NCBI RefSeq assembly: GCF_005871085.1
Contig: NZ_VAUP01000041.1
Span: 124,001 to 188,000, forward strand
Direction of reading: 5' to 3'
DNA length: 64,000 bases
Origin: Xanthobacter autotrophicus
Lineage (GTDB): Bacteria > Pseudomonadota > Alphaproteobacteria > Rhizobiales > Xanthobacteraceae
The number at the start of each line of letters is the position of its first letter. Position 1 is the first letter of the stretch. A model generated the notes under the pieces. That model saw nothing but the letters and a program-made list of their open reading frames with translations. It had not been told where the DNA came from and did no database searches. Made by a program: the position numbers and the translations under genes. Positions 9,079 to 19,873 of this stretch are shown here, in pieces.

Positions 9079-10020
9079 TCAGAAACGCGGATCGACCCTC
9101 GGGAGCGCCGGCGGCTCCTGATGTATCCGCTTCAGCTCGGCATAGGACACGGACAACAAGGCGAAGAAGAAGACCGACTCCGCGAGAGCCAGGAAATTTC
9201 CAAGCAACGCAAGCAGCGCGCCCCAGACGGAGGGTATCGATCCGCCGGTCAAACTGAAGGTCTCGTTCGCCATAAAGCTCCACTGCCCCTGAATGGGCAC
9301 CTGCGACTGAACCGTTATTGTCTCCTGGCTCAGGTCCGCAAGCCCCAGCATCGATGCCAGAAACTGAGCCGCCAGCAGGAGCAGTGCCACGCCAATCAGC
9401 GCGAGAAACAAAAGCCCATTGGCCAAGAAAAGGCGTATCGAATTGCCGCGCCCCAGGCGCCAGGCCTCGCGCCACGGTATGGGCCGCCCCAGCGCCCGGG
9501 AGGGCAGGCGAAGCATGAGGCGAACCCCAACGAAGACGGCGGCCAGCCACGCCCCGATCACCGACACGAAGATCAGCGCTTCCGGCATAAGCGGGGAGAC
9601 AAATTGCCGGAACAGGCTGTCCACCCCCATGAACGCGAAGAGCAGGGGAAACATCACCAGCAGGCCAAAAAGCATAAGCACCAGGGAGTCGAGGGCATAG
9701 CCGACAACGCGCCCCGCCCCCCACCCCAGCGTCTGCGCATTCAGGCCGGCGGCTCCGCGCAGCACCTCGTTATGGGTCAGCAGCGCAATCACGATGGACA
9801 GCACGCTCAGGAGGACCCCGTCGGCAAGCGATAGCAGGCTCAAGCGCACGCTCGGCACCTGCACCTGCCCTTGCGCCACCACCGCGATCTGGGCGAAGGA
9901 TATGGCCACAAGGGCTACGGCGAAGATCAGGATGATCAGCCAATGCCGCTGCACGACGAAGACGCCCCAGCGCAGCGCGAGCTTCACCGTGTCGAAAACC
10001 GGAAGCTTTTCATGGTCCAT
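9079..10020 (-). CDS. Integral membrane protein of unknown function
   Basis: A 313-residue protein with about six hydrophobic segments: near residues 27-50, 68-85, 110-135, 148-170, 202-225 and 272-295. A polar loop (about 228-270) follows the fifth. No enzyme motif or named family is recognised; the overall look is that of a multi-pass glycerophosphoryl-diester or DUF-type membrane protein. Its codon use appears less GC-rich than that of proA and proB on either side. It lies between the two proline genes, on the same strand, where no gene is expected. Real gene, unknown function. Confidence 0.7.
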   Translation of the reverse strand: MDHEKLPVFDTVKLALRWGVFVVQRHWLIILIFAVALVAISFAQIAVVAQGQVQVPSVRLSLLSLADGVLLSVLSIVIALLTHNEVLRGAAGLNAQTLGWGAGRVVGYALDSLVLMLFGLLVMFPLLFAFMGVDSLFRQFVSPLMPEALIFVSVIGAWLAAVFVGVRLMLRLPSRALGRPIPWREAWRLGRGNSIRLFLANGLLFLALIGVALLLLAAQFLASMLGLADLSQETITVQSQVPIQGQWSFMANETFSLTGGSIPSVWGALLALLGNFLALAESVFFFALLSVSYAELKRIHQEPPALPRVDPRF

Positions 10021-10189
10021 GGCCGCCCTCGACGCTGGGTGACCAATCGCGACAGGCGACAGCCGGCCCCCTCAACCGTCGCGGGCACAGCCGGTATTGG
10101 AGGATGTGCAACCTGTCGAGCGCGGGACGGTGCGGCAACTTGCCGATCACGCAGCGGCAGCATGGGCCTTCGGGCTTAGGAAGGCCCTC

Positions 10190-11365
10190 TCACTCCACCC
10201 CCAGCGCCATGTCGTCGCGGTGGATCATCTCCGAGCGGCCCTGGCCGCCCAGCATGGCCTCGATCTCGGGGGTGGTGCGGCCCATGATGCGGGCGGCGTG
10301 GGTGGAATCGTAGGCCACCAGCCCCCGGCCCACCTCGGCGCCGTCCGGACCGCGCAATACCACCGCATCGCCGCGGTCGAACAGGCCCTCCACCCGCTTC
10401 ACCCCGGCCGGCAGAAGGCTCGCGCCACGGCGCAGGGCCGCCACCGCGCCGTCGTCCAGATGCAACGTGCCGCGCGGCTCCAGCGCCCCGGCAATCCAGC
10501 TCTTGCGGGCCCGGACGGGGTTGGCGGAGGTGAGGAACCAGGTGCAGCGCCCGCCCTCCACGATGCGCTTCAGCGGGTTCTTCACGTGGCCGGAGGCGAT
10601 GACCATGTGGGTGCCGGCGGAGGTGGCGATCTTGCCGGCCTCGATCTTGGTGCGCATGCCGCCGCGCGAGAGTTCGGAGCCCGCATCCCCGGCGATGGCC
10701 TCGATCTCGGCGCCGATGCGCGGCACCACCGGGATGAGGGTGGCGTTGGGGTCCTGCGTCGGCGGGGCGGTATAGAGCCCGTCAATGTCCGAGAGCAGCA
10801 CGAGGAGGTCGGCGCTGGCCATGGTGGCGACCCGGGCGGCGAGGCGATCATTGTCGCCGTAGCGGATCTCGGTGGTGGCCACCGTATCGTTCTCGTTGAT
10901 GATGGGCACCGCCTTGAGGTCCATCAGCCGGCCGAGGGTGGAGCGGGCGTTGAGGTAGCGCCGGCGCTCCTCGGTGTCGCCGAGAGTCAGCAGCACCTGT
11001 CCGGCGGTAATTCCGTAGTGACCAAGGATCTGCGCCCAGGTGCGCGACAGGGTGATCTGGCCCACGGCGGCGGCGGCCTGGCTGTCCTCCAGCTTCAGCG
11101 GTCCCTTGGGCAGGCCGAGCACGGTGCGCCCCAAGGCGATGGCGCCGGACGACACCACCATCACCTCGCAGCCGCGGGCATGGAGCGTCGCGATGTCCTC
11201 CACCAGCGAGGTGAGCCAGGCGAGCTTCACCCGCCCGTGGTCGCGGTCCACCAGCAGGGCGGAGCCCACCTTGATGACGATGCGGCGGAAGTCGGTGAAG
11301 ACGGGGGTCTTCGTCGCCGTCGAATTGGGCGCCGTCGGATCTGATGTTGAATCTGTCGATGTCAT
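10190..11365 (-). CDS. proB: Glutamate 5-kinase
   Basis: ProB phosphorylates glutamate as the first, feedback-controlled step of proline synthesis. The amino-acid-kinase domain opens with [13 protein letters not shown] and contains [20 protein letters not shown] and [15 protein letters not shown]-terminal PUA domain (about residues 290-375, with [19 protein letters not shown]) makes this the long form. ATG 11365 gives 391 residues with a low-complexity N-terminus of about 25; an upstream start at 11407 is also open. It lies downstream of obgE on the same strand. Confidence 0.96.
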   Translation of the reverse strand: MTSTDSTSDPTAPNSTATKTPVFTDFRRIVIKVGSALLVDRDHGRVKLAWLTSLVEDIATLHARGCEVMVVSSGAIALGRTVLGLPKGPLKLEDSQAAAAVGQITLSRTWAQILGHYGITAGQVLLTLGDTEERRRYLNARSTLGRLMDLKAVPIINENDTVATTEIRYGDNDRLAARVATMASADLLVLLSDIDGLYTAPPTQDPNATLIPVVPRIGAEIEAIAGDAGSELSRGGMRTKIEAGKIATSAGTHMVIASGHVKNPLKRIVEGGRCTWFLTSANPVRARKSWIAGALEPRGTLHLDDGAVAALRRGASLLPAGVKRVEGLFDRGDAVVLRGPDGAEVGRGLVAYDSTHAARIMGRTTPEIEAMLGGQGRSEMIHRDDMALGVE

Positions 11366-11550
11366 CGAAGTTCTGGAACCTTCAGCACGCCGGCGGACGG
11401 GCGGCACGCGCCGGCGCGTGAGAGGTCATCCCCCTTGAAGAGAAGCGGCGCGACATGCGCCCCGGCGACGGCATAGGCCATCGGGTCGCCGAAGTTCAAG
11501 CCCGCCGAATCCCTCCGATGGCATGGCCGCGGTGGATCACTGCCGCCAGA

Positions 11551-12633
<1,083 letters not shown>

Positions 12634-13638
12634 TCACAGCTTCAGGATGCGCTCGGCATTGGCGTGGCACACCTTGGCGCGCACGGCTGGATCCAGCGGC
12701 GCCGCCTCGATGAAGGCGGCCGCGGTGGACGTGTCCTCATAGGGATAATCGACCGAGAACATCACCGCATCCTCGCCCAGGGCCGCGATGGCGGCGGCCA
12801 ATGCGATCGGATCGCACACCCCGGACGTGGTGATGGCGAAGTGGCGCCGGATGATGGCCGACGGCAATTGCTCCGGCGGCAGCGTCTCTCCCAGGGTGCA
12901 CTGCCAGCGGCTGTCGAACCGCCACAGAAGGGAGGGCAGCGTCTCCCCCATGTGACCAAGAATGACCTTCAGGGTCGGGAACCGGGTGAAGGTGCCGCCG
13001 AAGACCAGCCGCAGGGCGTGGCTCGCCGTCTCCGCGGTCCATGCCCAGACCGCCCCACCCAATTCCGGTCGCCCGGCGAACATGGCCGGCGCATCCGCCA
13101 ATTCACCGGGATGGAGGTAGACCGGCACGTCGAGGTCGGCCACCCGCTCCCAGAACGGGAGAAACCTGTCGGCATCGAGATACTGGCCGTTGGTCTGCCC
13201 GTTGATGAGGGCGCCCTTGAAGCCGAGCTGGCGCACGCACCGCTCCAGCTCGTCGGCCGCCACCTTGGGATCCTGCATCGGCAGGTGGGCAAAGCCGGCA
13301 TAGCGCTTGGGCTGACGGCGCACCTCCTCGGCCAGCGCGTCATTGGCCTTGCGCGCAAGGCCGATGGCGGTCGCCGTGTCCTTCTCGGCCTGCACGCCCG
13401 GCGTGGTGACCGACAGCACGCACAGCGAAATGCCCGCCCGGTCCATGGTATCCAGCCGCAGGTCGCCGAAATCCACCAGCCGCCGCTCGATGTCCGCGAA
13501 CAGCGCATCGCTGCGGGTCGGCCGGGCGACGTTGCGGCTGGCGAGGTCGGGGGTGGTGAAATGTTCTTCAAGGGCGATCTTGCGGATGGGACCGGCGGCG
13601 GGCACGCCCTCACCGGGTTGTTCTGCAGAAGCAACCAC
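12634..13638 (-). CDS. Amidohydrolase-family decarboxylase (gamma-resorcylate decarboxylase-like)
   Basis: A TIM-barrel protein of the ACMSD/amidohydrolase-2 family. Metal-site elements are visible: ALEEHF near the N-terminus, YLHPGE in the middle, GHMGETLPSLLWR, and FSVDYPYED near the end. The E-x-H form at the N-terminus (rather than H-x-H) is that of gamma-resorcylate and 5-carboxyvanillate decarboxylases, so non-oxidative decarboxylation of a hydroxybenzoate is a reasonable guess; the substrate is not determined. GTG at 13638 has a well-spaced GGGAGG and gives 334 residues. No aromatic-pathway genes are adjacent. Confidence 0.8.
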   Translation of the reverse strand: MVASAEQPGEGVPAAGPIRKIALEEHFTTPDLASRNVARPTRSDALFADIERRLVDFGDLRLDTMDRAGISLCVLSVTTPGVQAEKDTATAIGLARKANDALAEEVRRQPKRYAGFAHLPMQDPKVAADELERCVRQLGFKGALINGQTNGQYLDADRFLPFWERVADLDVPVYLHPGELADAPAMFAGRPELGGAVWAWTAETASHALRLVFGGTFTRFPTLKVILGHMGETLPSLLWRFDSRWQCTLGETLPPEQLPSAIIRRHFAITTSGVCDPIALAAAIAALGEDAVMFSVDYPYEDTSTAAAFIEAAPLDPAVRAKVCHANAERILKL

Positions 13639-13796
13639 TCCCACCTCCCATTGGACATGAACCACGGCCAAGCTATTGCACCTTGAGCCTGCATTCCATG
13701 GAAATGCAGGCCGCCCCCGGAGCGCGCCTTCGGCCCGCATCGAAGCGCGTTTCAGGCGCCTTTGACCTTTCCCGCCGGACGGACCAAAACACCGCC

Positions 13797-15980
13797 ATGA
13801 GTGCGCGCACGGTCGATGTCCTGCTGCCCTTGGGCCTCGACACCCCCTATTCCTATCTCGTGCCCGAGGGGATGACGCTCTCCCCCGGCGACCTCGTGCA
13901 CGTGCCTCTCGGCGCGCGCGGGATGATCGGCTGCGTCTGGCCGCGTCCCCCCGGCGGCGGATCCGGCAAGCCGGTGGATGTGGCCAAGCTCAAGGCCGTG
14001 AAAGCGAAGCTGGACTATGTCCCGCTGCCGCCGGACCTCCTGAAGCTGGTCGACTGGATGGCCGACTACACCCTCGCCCCGCGCGGCATGGTGCTGCGCA
14101 TGGCCCTGCGCCACGGGGAAAGCCCCGGCGCCTGTCGCGAGCGGGTGGGCGTGCGTGTCAGCGGCCCCGCCCCGGCGCGCATGACGGCGGCCCGCGCCCG
14201 GCTGCTCGACCTCCTCGCCGACGGCTTCGTGCGCGGCAAGTCGGAGGCGGCGCGGGAGGCCGGGGTCTCCCCCTCCGTAGTGGACGGGCTGGTGGACGAG
14301 GGCGCGCTCGAAACCGTGGTGCTGCCCCCCGAGCCCGCCGCCTATCCCCCCGACCCGACCTTTGCCACGCCCACGCTCTCCGAGCCGCAGGCGAAGGCCG
14401 CGCACGCGCTCAGCGGGGCGGTGGACGCCAGGGGCTTTGGCGTCTTCCTGCTGGATGGCGTTACCGGCTCGGGCAAGACAGAGGTTTATTTCGAGGCGGT
14501 GGCGCAGGCCATCCGCGACGGCCGGCAGGCGCTGATCCTGCTGCCGGAAATCGCCCTCACCCAGGCCTTCCTCGACCGCTTCACCACCCGCTTCGGGGTG
14601 AAGCCGGCGGAATGGCATTCCGGCGTCTCCACCCGGCGGCGCGGGCGCATCCTCAACGAGGTGGCCTCGGGACAGGTGAAGGTGGTGGCCGGCGCCCGCT
14701 CAGCCCTGTTCCTGCCGTTCCGCGACCTCGGCCTCATCATCGTGGATGAGGAGCACGACCCGGCCTACAAGCAGGAGGACGGCGTCGCCTACCACGCCCG
14801 CGACATGGCGGTGGTGCGGGCGCGGCTGGCCGCCGCCCCCATCGTGCTCGCCTCCGCCACGCCCTCCATCGAGACCGAGGTGAACGCCCGGCGCGGGCGC
14901 TACCACCGCCTCGCTTTGCCGGTGCGCTTCGGCGGCGCCAAGGTGCCGGGCCTCCTGCCCATCGACCTGCGCAAGGAGGGTCCGCCCAAAGGCCGCTGGA
15001 TCGCGCCGCGCCTCGAAGCGGAGATCACCGATACGCTGGAGGCGGGCGGGCAGGCGCTTTTGTTCCTCAACCGGCGGGGCTATGCGCCACTCACCCTGTG
15101 CCATTCCTGCGGGCATCGCATGCGCTGCCCCTCCTGCACCGCGTGGCTGGTGGAGCACCGCTTCCGCCGCCGTCTCACCTGCCACCATTGCGGCTATCAG
15201 GCCCCGGTGCCGGAGGCCTGCCCCGCCTGCGGCGCCAAGGACAGCCTCATCCCCGTGGGGCCAGGCGTGGAACGGCTTCAGGAGGAGGTGCAGGCGCTGT
15301 TTCCCGCCGCCCGTTCCCTCGTCCTCTCCTCCGATCTCGCCGGCGGGGTGGAGCGCATGCGCGCCGAACTGGACGCGGTGGCCAAAGGGGAGGTGGACGT
15401 GGTGGTGGGCACCCAGCTGGTGGCCAAGGGCCACAATTTCCCCGGCCTCGCCCTCGTGGGTGTGGTGGACGCCGACGTGGGCCTCGGCCAGGGCGACCCG
15501 CGCGCGGCGGAACGCACCTTCCAACTGGTGCATCAGGTGGCCGGGCGCGCCGGGCGCGGCAAGACCGAAGGGCGCGGCTTCATCCAGACCCACATGCCCG
15601 AGCATCCGGTGATGCGGGCGCTGGTGACCGGCGACCGGGACGCCTTCTACGACACCGAGATCGCCGCCCGGGAGGAGGCCCAGCTTCCGCCATTCGGCCG
15701 CATGGCGAGCCTCATCGTCTCCGCCAGCGAAGGCCATGTGGCGGAAGGCCATGCCCGAAGGCTTGCCGCCTCCGCGCCCATGGTTGCGGGGGTGCGCATC
15801 CTCGGCCCGGCGGAAGCCCCGCTTGCAATCCTGCGCGGGCGCCATCGCTGGCGGCTGCTGGTGCGCGCCCCCCGCGCCTTCGACCTGTCCCGCTATTTGC
15901 GCGACTGGCGCGCCACGGCACCGAAGGTGACGGGCAACATCCGCGTCGCCATCGACGTGGACCCGCAGAGCTTCTTCTGA
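13797..15980 (+). CDS. priA: Primosomal protein N' (replication restart helicase PriA)
   Basis: PriA recognises stalled forks and reloads the replisome. From ATG 13797 it has 727 residues, the normal size. Helicase motifs are GVTGSGKTEVYF (Walker A), VDEEHDPAYKQ (DEEH box) and the SATPS motif III. The zinc-binding insert has four CxxC pairs: CHSCG, CPSC, CHHCG and CPACG. The 3'-DNA-binding domain opens with VDVLLPLGLDTPYSYLVP. It is transcribed away from the amidohydrolase gene and followed 20 nt later by a Nudix gene. Confidence 0.97.
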   Translation: MSARTVDVLLPLGLDTPYSYLVPEGMTLSPGDLVHVPLGARGMIGCVWPRPPGGGSGKPVDVAKLKAVKAKLDYVPLPPDLLKLVDWMADYTLAPRGMVLRMALRHGESPGACRERVGVRVSGPAPARMTAARARLLDLLADGFVRGKSEAAREAGVSPSVVDGLVDEGALETVVLPPEPAAYPPDPTFATPTLSEPQAKAAHALSGAVDARGFGVFLLDGVTGSGKTEVYFEAVAQAIRDGRQALILLPEIALTQAFLDRFTTRFGVKPAEWHSGVSTRRRGRILNEVASGQVKVVAGARSALFLPFRDLGLIIVDEEHDPAYKQEDGVAYHARDMAVVRARLAAAPIVLASATPSIETEVNARRGRYHRLALPVRFGGAKVPGLLPIDLRKEGPPKGRWIAPRLEAEITDTLEAGGQALLFLNRRGYAPLTLCHSCGHRMRCPSCTAWLVEHRFRRRLTCHHCGYQAPVPEACPACGAKDSLIPVGPGVERLQEEVQALFPAARSLVLSSDLAGGVERMRAELDAVAKGEVDVVVGTQLVAKGHNFPGLALVGVVDADVGLGQGDPRAAERTFQLVHQVAGRAGRGKTEGRGFIQTHMPEHPVMRALVTGDRDAFYDTEIAAREEAQLPPFGRMASLIVSASEGHVAEGHARRLAASAPMVAGVRILGPAEAPLAILRGRHRWRLLVRAPRAFDLSRYLRDWRATAPKVTGNIRVAIDVDPQSFF

Positions 15981-16000
15981 ACCATCGCCCGGCTGAGCCC

Positions 16001-16462
16001 ATGAGACAGCGCCCCTCCTCCCGCCTGCTGGTCGTGAACGCACAGGGCCGCCTGCTGCTGTTCCGCTTCGTGCACCGGACCGGCGCGCTGGCCGGCTCCA
16101 TCTTCTGGGCGCCGCCCGGTGGCGGGCTCGATGCGGGCGAGAGCTTCGAGCAGGCCGCGTGCCGGGAACTCCTTGAGGAAACCGGCCTTCGCATCGCGGA
16201 CCCCGGACCGCAGGTCGCCCGGCGGATTGTCACCTTCACCATGCCGGACGGGATCGCGGTGAAAGCCGACGAGCGCTACTTCCTCATCCGCGTCGCGACG
16301 CTGGAGGTGTCCTCGGCGCTGTGGACCGCCGAGGAGCGGGCGGTGGTCGCGGAGCACGCCTGGTGGTCGCAGGCCGATCTGGCGCGGGCAACGGAGCAAG
16401 TGTGGCCGGACGACATGGTCGGGATGCTGGTGGAGGCGGGTGTGTGGGGCAGTTCCCGCTGA
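16001..16462 (+). CDS. Nudix hydrolase
   Basis: A 153-residue single-domain Nudix protein that would hydrolyse a nucleoside diphosphate linked to another group. The Nudix box is intact, GGLDAGESFEQAACRELLEE followed by TG (G-x5-E-x7-RE-x2-EE-x-G), at about residues 44-66. The substrate cannot be predicted. The ATG lies 20 nt after priA, so the two are probably cotranscribed. Confidence 0.88.
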   Translation: MRQRPSSRLLVVNAQGRLLLFRFVHRTGALAGSIFWAPPGGGLDAGESFEQAACRELLEETGLRIADPGPQVARRIVTFTMPDGIAVKADERYFLIRVATLEVSSALWTAEERAVVAEHAWWSQADLARATEQVWPDDMVGMLVEAGVWGSSR

Positions 16463-16536
16463 ATAACCCGCATGGGTTACGCATCCCCGCCAATGCAACG
16501 CTTGCCCGCCGGCGGACATTGGGCACAATCCCCGCC

Positions 16537-17244
16537 ATGCTCGCGCGCGCCGAATCAGTCGTATCGCCCCTTGCCACCATCATCCTCGCGGGCGCGGAGC
16601 TGGTGCTGGATCCCTCCGGCGCTCTGCTGTGGCCGGACGAGCGGCTGATGGTGGTCGCGGACCTGCATCTGGAGAAAGGCTCCGCCTTCGCCCGGCGCGG
16701 CCAGATGCTGCCGCCCTATGACAGCATCGACACCCTGAAGCGCCTTGGCGCCGCCATCGCCGTGCACCAGCCGCGCCTGGTGATCGCCCTCGGCGACAGC
16801 CTGCACGACCGCTGGGCGGTGGAGCGCATGGCCGATCCGGTCCGCGAGGAGATCCGCCGCATCCAGGCCGGCCGCACGTTCGTGTGGATCGCCGGCAACC
16901 ATGATCCCATGCCCACCGATCTCGGCGGCGAGGGCACGGCCGCGCTCACCCACGGCCCGCTGCTGTTTCGCCACGAGCCGTCGGAAGGGCCCGCGCCGGG
17001 CGAAGTCTGCGGCCACCTGCATCCCGCCGCCCGCATCGCGCTGCGCGGGCGGGGCGTGCGACGGCGCTGCTTCGTCACCGATGGCAGCCGCATGGTGCTG
17101 CCGGCGTTCGGTGCCTATGCCGGTGGCCTGAGCGTGCGCGATCCCGCTATCGCCGGTCTGTTTCCGCCGCACGGCTTCACTGCCCACCTTCTGGGCGACG
17201 GGCGCACCTTCGAGATGCCCGCCTCCGCCTGCATCGGGGATTGA
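16537..17244 (+). CDS. pdeM: Ligase-associated metallophosphoesterase PdeM-like
   Basis: A calcineurin-fold metallophosphoesterase of the PdeM group, small enzymes often found with DNA ligase and helicase genes in bacterial DNA repair clusters. Metal-binding motifs are in order: MVVADLHLEKGS (D-x-H), LGDSLHD (GD-x2-x-D), IAGNHDP (GNH[DE]) and CGHLHP (GHxH). From ATG 16537 it has 235 residues. Here no ligase or helicase gene is adjacent, so the repair role is family inference. It ends 3 nt from the convergent smr gene. Confidence 0.82.
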   Translation: MLARAESVVSPLATIILAGAELVLDPSGALLWPDERLMVVADLHLEKGSAFARRGQMLPPYDSIDTLKRLGAAIAVHQPRLVIALGDSLHDRWAVERMADPVREEIRRIQAGRTFVWIAGNHDPMPTDLGGEGTAALTHGPLLFRHEPSEGPAPGEVCGHLHPAARIALRGRGVRRRCFVTDGSRMVLPAFGAYAGGLSVRDPAIAGLFPPHGFTAHLLGDGRTFEMPASACIGD

Positions 17245-17247
17245 GGC

Positions 17248-17838
17248 TCAGGCCTTGCGCCGGCGGATGCGCACATAGAGCGCGCCTTCCCCGCCATGGC
17301 GGCGGCCGGCGGCTTCAAAGCCCACCACAACCATCCGCAGATCCGGCTCGGCGAGCCACAACGGCACCGCGCGCTTGAGCACGCCCCGCCCCTCGCCGAA
17401 GGCTGGGCCGGTGCTCATGAGCCGGTCGGGATCGCCCTTGCCGGTGATGACCAGCACCAGCCCATGGCCCAGCGCCTGCGCCTCGATCAGGAACAGCCGC
17501 AGCCGGCGATGGGCGGCGGCCTGGGTGAGACCATGCAGGTCGAGGCGCGCATCCACCTCCGCCCCGCGGGTGAGCCGCCGGCGGGTCTTCGGCTCCAGGG
17601 AGGCGAGGGGCGGCGCGGGCGGGGGAGCGGGCGGCGCCTTGGAGCGGACGGCCTTGGCGGCCTTGGCCGGAGGAGCAGCGGCAGGCGGTTCCGGCGCCAC
17701 CGGCGGTGTGTCGGGCACCAGCGGAGCGACATCCTGCGGCACGGCGGGCAGTTTCAGCGGCGTCACCGACCGCACCACATGGTCCCAGAGCGCGCGCTCC
17801 TCCGCCGAGAGGTGGCGTCGCCGTCCGCGCCGGGTCAT
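17248..17838 (-). CDS. Smr domain protein
   Basis: A 196-residue protein with a C-terminal Smr (small MutS-related) domain, about residues 95-190: LDLHGLTQAAAHRRLR, VLVITGKG, GVLKRAVPLWL and HGGEGALYVRIRR. Smr domains are nicking nucleases acting on DNA or RNA; stand-alone versions are widespread in proteobacteria. The N-terminal half is basic, then a Pro/Ala-rich linker. Its start overlaps the mltA stop codon by 4 nt (17835-17838), so it is translationally coupled to mltA. Confidence 0.9.
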   Translation of the reverse strand: MTRRGRRRHLSAEERALWDHVVRSVTPLKLPAVPQDVAPLVPDTPPVAPEPPAAAPPAKAAKAVRSKAPPAPPPAPPLASLEPKTRRRLTRGAEVDARLDLHGLTQAAAHRRLRLFLIEAQALGHGLVLVITGKGDPDRLMSTGPAFGEGRGVLKRAVPLWLAEPDLRMVVVGFEAAGRRHGGEGALYVRIRRRKA

Positions 17839-19070
17839 CGGGGATGTCCCGGCGTCCCGGCGGGCGCGAAGCGCGGCACCAGCAGGGTGAAGCTACCGGG
17901 ATGGCGGATGCGCCCGGCCACCGCGCCGGCCTCGGGACCGGTGCCAAAATAAAGGTCCGCCCGCGCCGGTCCGACGATGGCTGAGCCGGTATCCTGCGCG
18001 ATCATGAGGCGGCGGAACGGCTCGCGGTTGCCCGCCGCGGACAGCGGCAGGTCCGCCGCCACGAACACCGGCGCACCATAGGTGTGCAGCTTGCGGTCCA
18101 CTGCGATGGAGCGGCCGGCGGTCAGCGGCACGCCCTGGGCACCCATGGCGCCAGCCTCGCCGCCGAGGTCGAGGGCCTTGAAGAACACATAGGACCGGTT
18201 CTCGCGCCGGAGCGCCCGGCCCGCCTCCGGATCCGCCTCCATGAAGGCGCGGATGCGGTCCATGGACATCTCCTCTCGCGGCACGAGGCCACGCGCGATG
18301 AGGAGCCGGCCCACGGGCAGGTAGGGATGGCCGTTATATCCGTCGTAGTTGAGGCGCAGCACCCTGCCGTCCGGCAGGCGGACCCGGGCCGAGCCCTGGA
18401 TCTGCATGAAAAAAAGGTCGATGGGGTCCTTCAGCCAGGCGACTTCCAGCCCGCGTCCCGAAAGCGCACCATCCTCGATGGCGGCGCGGTCGAAATAGGG
18501 CACGAGGGCATCACCCTCCCGCCTCACGGCGCCGCCCGAATTGGGGGTCGGGCCGCCGCCGCTCATGAGCAGGTCGGACGGCCGACTATAGACAGGCACG
18601 TCAAAGCCGTTGCCGGGTGCCAGCGCGCCTTCCACCTCCGGCTCGTAATAGCCAGTGAAGAAGCCTTCACCGCCCTTGTCCGGCACCACGCGATAGGGGC
18701 GGAAATTGGCTTCGAAGAAAAGCCGCGCCACCTCCCGCGACGGGGCAGCGGTGCCCAGCCGCGCGGCGGCGGCGCAGGCATGGGCGAGGCCGGCAGCCAG
18801 CGTCGGAGCGGACGCGGGGCCCACCTCGGCCGGCGGCGCGCGGCGGGCAGCGCAACTGGTCAGGAAAGTCTGGAAGGCGCTGGCATGGTCGTCAGCCGCC
18901 CAGCCGCCGATGACACCGAAGGCGGTCGGCACCAGCGTCGATCCGGCGATATCAGGCGGGGCGACTTCGCTCAGCATGGCCAGCCTCGGCAGGTCCGCAC
19001 GGGCCGGCGCGACTGCAAAAACCACCAGGGCGAGGACCGCAGCCGCCATGCCGCGCAGACGGTGCGACAT
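17835..19070 (-). CDS. mltA: Membrane-bound lytic murein transglycosylase A
   Basis: MltA cleaves peptidoglycan glycan strands to 1,6-anhydromuropeptides. The MltA barrel domain includes GFFTGYYEPEVEG, and the 3D domain holds the catalytic Asp in MIAQDTGSAIVG followed by RADLYFGTG. From ATG 19070 the protein starts with a signal sequence (MSHRLRGMAAAVLALVVFA); no lipobox Cys follows, so it may be periplasmic or membrane-tethered rather than a classical lipoprotein. A GTG at 19163 overlapping the upstream stop codon is also open but would bury the signal sequence. Middle gene of timA-mltA-smr. Confidence 0.93.
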   Translation of the reverse strand: MSHRLRGMAAAVLALVVFAVAPARADLPRLAMLSEVAPPDIAGSTLVPTAFGVIGGWAADDHASAFQTFLTSCAARRAPPAEVGPASAPTLAAGLAHACAAAARLGTAAPSREVARLFFEANFRPYRVVPDKGGEGFFTGYYEPEVEGALAPGNGFDVPVYSRPSDLLMSGGGPTPNSGGAVRREGDALVPYFDRAAIEDGALSGRGLEVAWLKDPIDLFFMQIQGSARVRLPDGRVLRLNYDGYNGHPYLPVGRLLIARGLVPREEMSMDRIRAFMEADPEAGRALRRENRSYVFFKALDLGGEAGAMGAQGVPLTAGRSIAVDRKLHTYGAPVFVAADLPLSAAGNREPFRRLMIAQDTGSAIVGPARADLYFGTGPEAGAVAGRIRHPGSFTLLVPRFAPAGTPGHPR

Positions 19071-19159
19071 GCTCTCGCCCGCCACATCGGGACAGGCAGG
19101 GTCGCGACCCGCATCCCGGCCATCGTCCACACTGAAAGGGCCGTGCCGCACCGGACGCC

Positions 19160-19873
19160 TCACTGGGCGGCTTCGGTAGCCACCAGCTTCCAGTTGGGAT
19201 CACGCGTGCCGAGCTCGCGGGCGAAGGTCCACACGTCGGTCACGTCGGCGACCGTGTCCGGGCTGCCGTCCACCACGGCGCCATCGGCGCCGCGGGTGAC
19301 CGAGATGAGCTTGGACACGAAACGCACCGTAAGCTGGGCATTGCGGTCACGAACGGTCACGTCCTGAAGCTCGGCCTGCTCGATGGCGACGAAACGCGAT
19401 TCCATGGTCTCGTGCCGGCTCTCGCGGTCGGTGATGGCGGCAACGAAGCCGTCATAGACATCCTTGGCGAGCAGGTCCTTCAGCGCGCGGCGATCGCCGG
19501 CGGCAAAGGCGGTCACGATCATTTCATAAGCGGCACGGGCGCCGACCAGGAAATGCTTGGCATCGAAGTCGGGCTCGAAGCGGGCGATCTCGTCGAGCGC
19601 CGCAGCGGTGGCGGACCCCTTCTCGGCCACGCCCTCCCAGCGATAGGCCGGCGGGGTTTCGTCCTCCGGGGCGACGGCGCCGGGCGGAGTCACCGGACGC
19701 TCAGGCAGGGGCACCACCTTGTCGGAGGCTTGCTGCGGCGGGCGGGCGGTGTCGCGGGAATAGGGATCGTAAGGCGGGCGCTCGCGCCCGGTCCTTTGTC
19801 CGAGCACGCTGCGCAGACGCACAAAGATGAAGACCGCGAGGGCCAGGAAGATGATCGTGTAAATGTCCAGCAC
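19160..19873 (-). CDS. Tim44/TimA domain protein
   Basis: A 237-residue membrane-anchored protein with a Tim44-like domain. The N-terminal helix (LDIYTIIFLALAVFIFVRL) is followed by a proline-rich spacer and the alpha+beta Tim44 fold (about residues 95-235). In alphaproteobacteria this family (TimA) is the presumed ancestor of mitochondrial Tim44; its bacterial role is not settled, with an inner-membrane site expected. GTG 19873 is chosen since it puts the membrane helix at the very start. It sits directly upstream of mltA, as is usual in Hyphomicrobiales. Confidence 0.87.
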   Translation of the reverse strand: MLDIYTIIFLALAVFIFVRLRSVLGQRTGRERPPYDPYSRDTARPPQQASDKVVPLPERPVTPPGAVAPEDETPPAYRWEGVAEKGSATAAALDEIARFEPDFDAKHFLVGARAAYEMIVTAFAAGDRRALKDLLAKDVYDGFVAAITDRESRHETMESRFVAIEQAELQDVTVRDRNAQLTVRFVSKLISVTRGADGAVVDGSPDTVADVTDVWTFARELGTRDPNWKLVATEAAQ

